From contig JAEXPQ010000172.1 of assembly GCA_023446735.1 (NCBI GenBank), forward strand, positions 1-16,424: a DNA stretch of 16,424 nucleotides, given 5' to 3'. The notes below the pieces were generated by a model, which saw only the letters and a program-made list of their open reading frames with translations, was not told where the DNA came from and searched no databases. The position numbers and the translations under genes were made by a program. The DNA comes from Verrucomicrobiota bacterium (GTDB lineage Bacteria > Verrucomicrobiota > Verrucomicrobiia > Opitutales > Opitutaceae). Below, piece after piece: positions 10,706 to 16,424 of this stretch (the stretch's first letter is position 1; each line of letters opens with the position of its first letter).

Positions 10706-11989
10706 TCAGCCGATCCTGGCCGCTTCGATGCCGAGGATCTTGGCGGCCTTGGCCTTGTCGCCTCGGCAGGCGCGCAGGATTCGCTCGATGTAGACCTTCT
10801 CCTCCTCCGCCAGGTGGGCGGCGAGGGTTGGCAAGTCCTTGAGATCGCGGAGCCGTTCGGGAAGTTGCGCGGCGGTGATGGTCTTCGAATCGGCTTCCGA
10901 CACGACGGCACCCACCACCTGGCTCAGCTCGGAGATGTTGCCGGGCCACCGGTAGGCGGAAAGGGCGGCGAGAGCGTCGGGCGTGAATTCCACCTGCTTG
11001 GTGTCGAAGCTCGGATTCTTGATCGAGGTCGCGAAGTTCTTGAGCAACTGGGGCAGATCCTCGATGCGTTCGCGCAGCGCCGGGAGCATCAGCGGCAACG
11101 CGCCGATGCGGTAGAACAACTCGTCGTGGAATTTTCCTTGGTCGATCAGTTTCTCGAGATCCTCCGTGCTGCTGCAGCACAGGCGGAAGGAACTGCCGGT
11201 CGCGCGGAGAACGCCCACCAGGGCCTTCTGGACCGAGAGAGGAAGGGCGTTGACCTGCTCGAGGAAGAGCGTGCCCCCCTTGGCCTGGTCAATCCACGAG
11301 CCGCCCTGGCCTTGCGGCCCGAGGAGGCCCTCGCGCAGTTCGTCCTCCGAGGACAACGAACAATCGAAGCGGGCCAACGGGGAACCGGCGGCCGAGCCTT
11401 GGGCGTGGATGAGTTCCGCGATCACCCGTTTGCCGGTTCCCGGTTCGCCGATGATGAGCACCGGGGTCTTCGATGTCGTGAGCTTCTTGATCTGCGGGCC
11501 GATCTTCTTGATCTTCTTGCTCTCGCCAACGACGAAGGCCTCGAGCTGGTCGGCTGCTACGGCGCTGTCGCCGGCTGCGGGGGATGGCCCGGCCGCTTGG
11601 GTCTTTTTGGTGCGGGTGATGCCCAGTTGCTTGAATTCGACCCCGCGCTTGAGCGCCGAAATCAGCTCATCGACCTTGAACGGCTTCTGGAGGAAATCGA
11701 ACGCTCCGAGTTTGAGGGCCTCGAGGGCGTAGTTCGTGCTCGCGTAGGCGGTCATCACGACTACGACGGCCTTCGGATCGACCTTCTTGATCTCCCGCAG
11801 AAGCGAGATGCCGTCCATCGGAGACATCTTCACGTCGACGAGGACCAGATCGAATTTCTCGGCCTTGTACTTCTCGATCGCCTTGTTCCCGTCGGTGGCG
11901 AAGGCGGCGGTGAATCCGATGGGCTGAATGACCGCTTCCAACATCTCGTGGATGGAGGTGAGGTCGTCGACGATGAGCACCGAAGGCAT
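10706..11989 (-). CDS. NtrC/PilR-like response regulator with degenerate AAA+ domain
   Basis: A 427-residue cytoplasmic protein. The receiver domain (about 1-115) is intact: acidic pair D8-D9, phospho-acceptor D52 in LVLVDVKM, T80 and K102 (QKPF). A sigma-54-activator-type AAA+ domain follows (about 150-380) with Walker A GEPGTGK (181-187) and the FHDELFYRI arginine-finger region (287-295). The region where GAFTGA should lie reads LREGLLGPQGQGGSWID (about 218-234), so the sigma-54 contact loop is missing. Walker B ends LFLEQ instead of LFLDE (241-245), and sensor II WPGNxREL reads WPGNISEL (348-355). The C-terminal Fis-type helix-turn-helix begins (YIERILRACRGDKAKAAKILGI) but stops after EAARIG, without most of the recognition helix. 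It sits 81 bp downstream of pilC, suggesting a pilus or secretion role. The ATG at 11989 starts the receiver domain; the frame is open to 12028. Confidence 0.85.
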   Translation of the reverse strand: MPSVLIVDDLTSIHEMLEAVIQPIGFTAAFATDGNKAIEKYKAEKFDLVLVDVKMSPMDGISLLREIKKVDPKAVVVVMTAYASTNYALEALKLGAFDFLQKPFKVDELISALKRGVEFKQLGITRTKKTQAAGPSPAAGDSAVAADQLEAFVVGESKKIKKIGPQIKKLTTSKTPVLIIGEPGTGKRVIAELIHAQGSAAGSPLARFDCSLSSEDELREGLLGPQGQGGSWIDQAKGGTLFLEQVNALPLSVQKALVGVLRATGSSFRLCCSSTEDLEKLIDQGKFHDELFYRIGALPLMLPALRERIEDLPQLLKNFATSIKNPSFDTKQVEFTPDALAALSAYRWPGNISELSQVVGAVVSEADSKTITAAQLPERLRDLKDLPTLAAHLAEEEKVYIERILRACRGDKAKAAKILGIEAARIG

Positions 11990-12021
11990 GGGGCGAGAGA
12001 ACGACAGGGTGCGAGGAAGGG

Positions 12022-12056
12022 CAAGCACAGGAGTCGGGGAAGGACTCCGGTGCTTG
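12022..12056. repeat. Strong intercistronic hairpin between pilC and the regulator gene
   Basis: The arms are caagcac-a-ggagtc (12022-12035) and gactcc-g-gtgcttg (12043-12056): 13 paired bases with one mismatch and a 7-nt loop. It lies 14 bp after the pilC stop and 32 bp before the regulator start. No T-tract follows in the minus direction, so partial termination, processing or 3'-end stabilisation of pilC mRNA is more likely than a simple terminator. Confidence 0.6.
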
Positions 12057-12070
12057 GCGGGATAGCCAAA

Positions 12071-13276
12071 TCAGCCGCCGACGACGTTGGCGAGGTTGAA
12101 GATCGGCAGGAACATGGCCATGACGATGCTGCCGACGAATACGCCGAGGAAGCAGATCAGCAAGGGCTCGATCAGGGAGGTGAGCGCGGCCACGGTGGCG
12201 TCGACCTCGGTGTCGAAGAAGTCGGCCACCTTGCTCATCATGCCATCGACGTTGCCGGTCGATTCGCCGGCGCGAACCATGTGCTTCATCATGGGCGGAA
12301 AGTAAGGGTTGGTCGCGAGGATATCGGAGATCTGGCCGCCTTGGCTGATGTGCTTGGCGATCTCGACGCAGGCCTTTTCGACCTGGGTTCGTCCGGAGGA
12401 CGCAGATACGATTTCGAGCGTGCGAAGAATCTGCACGCCGGAGCGCATGAGCGTCGCGTAGGTGCGGCAGAATCGCGACAGCGTGATCTTGTGGGAGAGG
12501 GGCCCGAAGATCGGCGAACGGTGCACGAGGTTGTCCTTGAACTCGCGGCCGCGGGGGGTGCGGATGAACTGTTGCCAGATCTTCCACACGACGAACAGCG
12601 CCACGCCGATGTGCACGATGCTGATCTTCGTGAAGAACTCGGGGAATCCGAAAGCCGGCCGCAGGAAATTGCTCAGGTCGATCATCATCTGGGTCGGCAG
12701 CGGCAGTTCGGAGCCGAAGCCCGAGAACATCTCGGCGAAGACCGGGATGACGAAGACCAGCAACACGTTCACGAGCACCACCGCCAAACCGATGACCGCG
12801 ATCGGATACGCCATCGCCGACTTCACCTTCTTGAGGAGCTTCACGGTCGATTCGAAATAGGCGGCGACCTTTTGGAGGATCTCGGCGAGGTTGCCGGAGG
12901 CTTCGCCCGCCTCGACCATCGAGATGAAGAGCGACGGGAACCCCCTCGGGAATTTCTTCACCGCGGCCGAAAACGAACTGCCCGCGGAGATCTCAAGGCG
13001 CACGTCGCGGATGATCACGCGAAACACCGGATCCTCCATTTGCTCCTGCAACGCCTCGAGCGAGGAGACCAACGGCAGGCCGGCCGAAAGCAATGCGGCA
13101 AGTTGCGCCGTGAAGATCGCCAAGGCCTCGAGCGGGATCTTGTAGTTTTTCGCCCGCTTCTCGTAAGCCTTCTGCTTCGCCATCGCCTGCGAAGCCATGA
13201 AGCTGAGCTTGGGAGCCTTGGTGGCGGAGCGCGACGAAACGGTCGGTGTGGGGGTAGCCGAAGTCAGAAATGCCAT
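12071..13276 (-). CDS. pilC: Type IV pilus / type II secretion inner-membrane platform protein (PilC/GspF family)
   Basis: A 401-residue polytopic inner-membrane protein, the usual length for PilC/GspF. It has two GspF domains, about 53-176 and 268-391. Each has the conserved glycine motif after its helical bundle (VEAGEASGNLAEIL at 121-134, VRAGESTGNVDGMM at 334-347). Membrane segments lie at about 157-178, 219-234 and 370-393. The protein forms the platform on which the assembly ATPase works in pilus or pseudopilus biogenesis. The first 45 residues are Ser/Thr/Lys-rich, as often seen before the first GspF domain. No pilB/pilT/pilD or pilin gene is in the window, so pilus and type II secretion roles cannot be told apart. 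It is followed by a hairpin and an NtrC-like regulator gene in the same direction. The start ATG has no Shine-Dalgarno. Confidence 0.9.
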   Translation of the reverse strand: MAFLTSATPTPTVSSRSATKAPKLSFMASQAMAKQKAYEKRAKNYKIPLEALAIFTAQLAALLSAGLPLVSSLEALQEQMEDPVFRVIIRDVRLEISAGSSFSAAVKKFPRGFPSLFISMVEAGEASGNLAEILQKVAAYFESTVKLLKKVKSAMAYPIAVIGLAVVLVNVLLVFVIPVFAEMFSGFGSELPLPTQMMIDLSNFLRPAFGFPEFFTKISIVHIGVALFVVWKIWQQFIRTPRGREFKDNLVHRSPIFGPLSHKITLSRFCRTYATLMRSGVQILRTLEIVSASSGRTQVEKACVEIAKHISQGGQISDILATNPYFPPMMKHMVRAGESTGNVDGMMSKVADFFDTEVDATVAALTSLIEPLLICFLGVFVGSIVMAMFLPIFNLANVVGG

Positions 13277-13411
13277 GGTGCAGGCTTTGGTTGTTAAAGG
13301 GGGAATAAGCCAGCGGCGGGAAGTGCGCGCAACCCTTGATCCGTAAATTACATTTCAACAACCCGGGCCTTCGCTCTGAAAAAACGCGACCGACTCATTG
13401 GGGTGAAGCCC

Positions 13412-14626
13412 TCATGGCGACAGCTCGCTGACCAACAGAACCGCGCCGTTCGGGGCATTCGGCACTACAAACCGGAGCGAGCGGAGCGCGACAGGCCCCG
13501 CCCGGCCGTCGCCAGCGAGAAACTCTACCGTTGCGGCGTACTCGCCGGGTGGAAGCTTGAGCGCGGCGAAACCGAGGTTGTTCGGCAAGTTGTCCCAGCA
13601 ACGGGTATCGGCTTCGGGAGTGGTCGCTGCCGCTACGAGTTTGCTGAGCACACCGACCGCAGCGAGACCGGCAGTAAGGCCGTCGCTGCGGTGGCTGCGC
13701 GGCTGGTAGGCGCTGATGGCGGCGCCGACCAGCGCCGCATCGCCGACGTTGTCGGCGGTCGCTTTGAATTCCGCCTTGTTGTCGAGGATCTGGTCCATCA
13801 CGCGGCCGCCGCGCGTGGTGGCCTGGTAGGATACGTCATCGATCGGTCCCATGCGGACCACGCGATCGTCGATCCGCAGAACCGCGGTGCGGGCGAGGGC
13901 CGTGCCGGGCTGGAAGTGGAGCACTTCGCCATACTCGCCTCCGGCGTACTTCCGTGGACCGCGGCCGAACTCGACGAAGACCAGGACGTTGGCCGCCGGA
14001 TCGAGGGGCGGCAGGGTGCCGTGGTAGTTCTGCTGGGCGCGCAACAAGGACTCCGCCCAGTCGAGCTGCAGCTTGGCGCTGGCGAGGGCGGCGAGGAAAT
14101 CGGGCAGCACCCAATCGCCGCGGTGTGCCTCCTCGGCGGATGCGTCGAGCAGTTGCGCGGTGTGGTAGCAGGCGCGGGCGTTGTCCGGTTCGCCATCCAT
14201 CCAATACAGGATGGCACGATAGAAATAGACGAGCGCGCGCTCGTACGGCTCGCCGACGAAGAGCTTGCGGTCCTCGCGATGGAAGAGGCTGCGGGCCTGC
14301 GCCGCGTCGGCTCGGGGCCCGAGGATGCCGCCTTGTGCGAGGATGGCCCGGTCGAGCTTGTCGCGGGCCTCGGTCCAGTCCCCGCGGCGCAGCGCCTCCA
14401 ACCCGATCCGGCATTCCCACAGCGGCCTGTCCTGGGGCGCGGCGGCGAGCAGACGGGCGTTGCCGTCGACGACCGGATCTCCGGTCGCCACGAAGGGCGG
14501 AGCCGAAGGCGTGGACGCGCAACCGGCGAACAGCAAAGCGCCCACCAGCGCCGCCGCACCCAGGCGGAGGCGCCAATCGGCAACGCACGTGGCGGTGAAG
14601 GGCGGGACGGGAGATGCTTCCTGCAT
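13412..14626 (-). CDS. COG3014-like lipoprotein, partner of the LpoB-like gene
   Basis: A 404-residue predicted lipoprotein. An N-terminal stretch of about 20 residues precedes a hydrophobic segment ending in the lipobox LFAGC (C36). The body starts with helical, TPR-like sequence (WECRIGLEALRRGDWTEARDKLDRAI and YERALVYFYRAILYWMDGEPDNARACYHTAQLLD). A mixed domain follows with NVLVFVEFGRGPRKY and, near the end, LPPGEYAATVEFL. This resembles the uncharacterised COG3014 family, which in Vibrio/Shewanella-type genomes sits beside lpoB; I am recalling that context, not reading it here. The gene starts 37 bp after the lpoB-like stop, so they are probably one transcript. The function is unknown; a role in the outer membrane with the LpoB-like protein is an inference from context. 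The frame ends in SELSP, and a TTTTTT run lies about 25 bp downstream. Confidence 0.7.
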   Translation of the reverse strand: MQEASPVPPFTATCVADWRLRLGAAALVGALLFAGCASTPSAPPFVATGDPVVDGNARLLAAAPQDRPLWECRIGLEALRRGDWTEARDKLDRAILAQGGILGPRADAAQARSLFHREDRKLFVGEPYERALVYFYRAILYWMDGEPDNARACYHTAQLLDASAEEAHRGDWVLPDFLAALASAKLQLDWAESLLRAQQNYHGTLPPLDPAANVLVFVEFGRGPRKYAGGEYGEVLHFQPGTALARTAVLRIDDRVVRMGPIDDVSYQATTRGGRVMDQILDNKAEFKATADNVGDAALVGAAISAYQPRSHRSDGLTAGLAAVGVLSKLVAAATTPEADTRCWDNLPNNLGFAALKLPPGEYAATVEFLAGDGRAGPVALRSLRFVVPNAPNGAVLLVSELSP

Positions 14627-14663
14627 CGGCGGCGTGGGGCGGCGAAACGGGATCGCACCTATC

Positions 14664-15293
14664 TCAGCGGTAGGCGGCGTCTTCGAGGCCCTGCTTCTTG
14701 ATCTCGGCGGAGTCCTCCCAGACGATCACGCTCGTGCGCGCGTCGATGAGTTGGAAGCTGTAGAGGATGTAGTCGCTCTGACCTTGGGAGGTGCGGGTCG
14801 AGATACTCTCGAGCGAGCCGGTGAGGAAAAAGTCGGCGCCCTTGAGCGCGGGGGTCTTCGGCTCGGTGTCGCCGGCAACCGCCCCGGAGGCCTTCAGGTC
14901 CCGCTCCCGTTCGAGCACGGCCAGGCGGTCGCGCGCCAGGAACTGGATCTTGCCCGCCGCCGAGGCGTTCATGCGCGAGCGGATGCGGGTGAGGAAGATG
15001 TCCTTGTTGATCGGGAAACGGGTCTTGTTCAGCACGGGATCGAGGACGATCACCGGCGGCGTTGCGGCCTGCGCGATCTGCGGAAGCGCGAGGATGCTGC
15101 GCACCATCTTTTCAGAGACGGCGACCAGGTCCTGCGACTCGATGCCGGTGCCGACGACGAAACCCGGGTCTTCCGGGCTCATCTCCTCGACCGGCCGGCC
15201 GGCCGGGGCTTCGACGCGGTGGGACGTGCAACCGGCGACCCACCAGAGCGCTGCGGTCATGCTGCTGAGAACCAAGAATCGGGTGATTTTCAT
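14664..15293 (-). CDS. lpoB: LpoB-like penicillin-binding protein activator lipoprotein
   Basis: A 209-residue lipoprotein, the same size as E. coli LpoB (about 213). The signal peptide MKITRFLVLSSMTAALWWVAGC has its lipobox cysteine at 22. A short disordered Pro/Glu-rich linker follows, then the LpoB/COG3417 globular domain. Matching features are SQDLVAVSEKMVRSILALPQIAQAATPPVIVLDPVLNKTRFPINKDIFLTRIRSRMNAS, the 'ADFFLTGSLES' strand and YSFQLIDARTSVIVWEDSAEIKKQG near the C-terminus. In E. coli, LpoB spans the periplasm from the outer membrane and activates the PBP1b glycan synthase. The linker here is short, and no bifunctional PBP gene is in view, so the partner is unknown. An in-frame extension to 15572 is open, but the signal peptide fixes the start at 15293. 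It is first in a pair with the COG3014-like gene and divergent from the thioredoxin-like gene. Confidence 0.8.
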   Translation of the reverse strand: MKITRFLVLSSMTAALWWVAGCTSHRVEAPAGRPVEEMSPEDPGFVVGTGIESQDLVAVSEKMVRSILALPQIAQAATPPVIVLDPVLNKTRFPINKDIFLTRIRSRMNASAAGKIQFLARDRLAVLERERDLKASGAVAGDTEPKTPALKGADFFLTGSLESISTRTSQGQSDYILYSFQLIDARTSVIVWEDSAEIKKQGLEDAAYR

Positions 15294-15432
15294 GTGCGAA
15301 GAGCGGGACAAGCATTCCGGTCTACACGTTCCCTGTGGGCGAAAACCAGCAAAACTTGCGCCGCTCGCGTCCGCCGCCGCGGCGCCCTGCTGGCAATTCG
15401 GCGGCCGCGCGTCATAGTCCGCGCACCAAACC
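15294..15432. promoter_or_regulatory. Divergent promoter region of lpoB-like and thioredoxin-like genes
   Basis: These 139 bp separate two start codons facing away from each other, so both genes should be transcribed from here. I could not identify convincing -35/-10 hexamers, and no Shine-Dalgarno precedes either ATG. A GC-rich block lies at about 15360-15410. The call rests on gene layout alone. Confidence 0.4.
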
Positions 15433-16083
15433 ATGCGCCAACACCTCCTTCTCGCTCTCGTCGCCCTCGCCGGTGCGTTTCCCCTCTGCGCCGTCCAGAA
15501 CGGCGACACCCTCGCCGCGGTGATCGCCGAAAAGGGCGAACCCAAGAGCAGGCTCGAACGCGGCACGCTCACCGTCCTGACCTACGACGACAACGTGATC
15601 CGTCTCGAGAACGGGGTGGTCGTTTCGCAGAAGAGCCCCGGCGCCGACTACGCGGTGCGTTCGCAGCCCCTCGCCCCCAAAACGGCGCACCGTCCCCGCA
15701 CGCCGACCGGCACCGCGGGCGAATGGACCACGGACCACGCCGCGGCGCTCGCCGCCGCCAACGGCTCCGGCCGCAAGGTTCTTCTTCTTTTCACCGGTTC
15801 GGATTGGTGCGGCTGGTGCATGAAGCTCGACGCCGAGATCCTTGGCACGCCCGAGTTCCGCGACTTCGCCCGCGAGAGTCTCGTGCTGGTGAAACTCGAC
15901 TTCCCGCGCCGCAGCCAGTTGCCCGACCACGTGCGTGCCCAGAACTCCCGCCTTCAGCAGCAGTATGGTATCGAGGGGTACCCGACGGTCGTGGTGCTCA
16001 ACGACGCGGGCACGGAGATCGGCCGCCTCGGGTACCAGCGTGGCGGGCCGACGCCGTTCATGGCGAAGCTGCAGCGCCTTTAA
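15433..16083 (+). CDS. Secreted thioredoxin-fold protein with WCGWC motif and N-terminal extension
   Basis: A 216-residue exported protein. Its signal peptide (about 1-20, MRQHLLLALVALAGAFPLCA) is followed by a small domain of about 50 residues. That domain (GDTLAAVIAEKGEPKSR...GTLTVLTYDDNVIRLENGVVV) has the pattern of outer-membrane SmpA/OmlA-like modules. After a Pro/Thr/Arg linker comes a thioredoxin-like domain from about 98: KVLLLFTGSDWCGWCMKLD with the redox pair C126/C129, VLVKLDFPR, and cis-proline P184 in IEGYPTVVVLND. It is probably a periplasmic thiol-disulfide oxidoreductase; the partner is unknown. The ATG at 15433 has no Shine-Dalgarno. It ends 5 bp before the stop codon of the convergent radical SAM gene, with no room for a separate terminator. 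Confidence 0.85.
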   Translation: MRQHLLLALVALAGAFPLCAVQNGDTLAAVIAEKGEPKSRLERGTLTVLTYDDNVIRLENGVVVSQKSPGADYAVRSQPLAPKTAHRPRTPTGTAGEWTTDHAAALAAANGSGRKVLLLFTGSDWCGWCMKLDAEILGTPEFRDFARESLVLVKLDFPRRSQLPDHVRAQNSRLQQQYGIEGYPTVVVLNDAGTEIGRLGYQRGGPTPFMAKLQRL

Positions 16084-16088
16084 GGCGC

Positions 16089-16424
16089 TCACCCTCGGTC
16101 GGGGCGCCGGTGCCGGGAGTGCCGGCCGCCGCCCGGCCCGGGCGCCGCGTCCAGCTCCGGTCCGTTCCGGGCGAAACCGGCCCTGTCGGTCGTATGTACG
16201 CGTTCATCCGGACGGCGCGGGCCGGCGACCGGGCGCCCGGCGTCGCCAAGGAGGGGTTTGATGAAGCGCTCCAGGCCGAAGCGCTGCAACGAGGCGCGCA
16301 CCGCCTCGCGGAACTCCGGCTTGTACCAGAAAAAGAAGCTGCGCTGCGCCTCCTTCTCCTCGCGTGTCCGCGCCACGGGCACGGCCTTGCCGTCGTACGG
16401 GTGCACGCCGGTGGCGTAGATCTC
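16089..16424 (-). CDS. YgiQ-family radical SAM protein, C-terminal part (cut by window edge)
   Basis: The last 111 residues of a minus-strand gene that enters from the right edge. The sequence EIYATGVHPYDGKAVPVARTREEKEAQRSFFFWYKPEFREAVRASLQRFGLERFIKPLLG matches the DUF3362 region near the C-terminus of YgiQ/UPF0313 radical SAM proteins. These have the pattern Y-TG--P-tGk-V-V-----EK--QR-ll-y--PE---lVREAL---G---LIG. The radical SAM CxxxCxxC cluster motif would lie outside the window. The last 45 or so residues are Pro/Arg/Gly-rich and probably disordered, as is common in the family. The reaction catalysed is unknown. Confidence 0.65.
   Translation of the reverse strand, partial: EIYATGVHPYDGKAVPVARTREEKEAQRSFFFWYKPEFREAVRASLQRFGLERFIKPLLGDAGRPVAGPRRPDERVHTTDRAGFARNGPELDAAPGPGGGRHSRHRRPDRG

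Noticed and set aside
13380..13411. TTTTTT run after the COG3014-like gene as a rho-independent terminator
   Set aside because: Only a 3-bp GGG/CCC stem can be formed before it, too weak to call.
15383..15412. TGGCA...GC match to a sigma-54 site upstream of the thioredoxin-like gene
   Set aside because: The -12 half lacks TTGC; the spacing match is expected by chance in GC-rich DNA.

Overview
The window most likely comes from a Verrucomicrobiota bacterium of the Opitutaceae type. This is inferred from the very high GC, a PEP-CTERM 'choice-of-anchor A' secreted protein, many palindromic interspersed repeats (one inside a coding region), mostly non-Shine-Dalgarno starts, and a compact set of housekeeping genes with no classic mobile elements. 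No rRNA, tRNA, CRISPR array, insertion sequence or phage gene is visible. Apart from 2213-3379 and two genes on the plus strand at the edges, everything is read from the minus strand.

Left part (1-3450): the window opens inside a plus-strand gene for a LarA-family (nickel-pincer) 2-hydroxyacid racemase/epimerase. It converges on a minus-strand XPF/ERCC4-type nuclease, and the 73 bp between them are filled by three perfect hairpins. A 631-bp non-coding stretch follows, holding a palindromic repeat. Next is a compositionally distinct PEP-CTERM gene whose stop codon lies in a second, degraded copy of the same repeat.

Middle part (3458-7327): a minus-strand three-gene operon encodes an ABC-2 type exporter: ATPase, permease, permease. 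The two permease genes overlap by ATGA. Repeat modules sit in the operon's intergenic gap and, in frame, inside the last permease. Upstream lies carB (large subunit of carbamoyl-phosphate synthase, no carA nearby), which ends in a clear hairpin-plus-T terminator.

Right part (10581-16424): a pilC/gspF-type platform protein gene is followed by a gene for an NtrC-like response regulator. The regulator's receiver domain is intact, but its AAA+ domain has lost the GAFTGA loop and altered the Walker B and sensor II motifs, and its DNA-binding helix is cut short. Upstream is a pair of lipoprotein genes, one LpoB-like (penicillin-binding-protein activator) and one COG3014-like. A secreted thioredoxin-fold protein (WCGWC) is transcribed divergently from the pair and converges on the C-terminal end of a YgiQ-family radical SAM gene cut by the window edge.

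Most genes are ordinary core functions. The unusual points are the apparently inactivated sigma-54-type regulator next to pilC, the XPF-like nuclease, the LpoB/COG3014 pair outside Gammaproteobacteria, and the repeat family that flanks, terminates and invades genes. I did not see a clear-cut new defence or mobile system.
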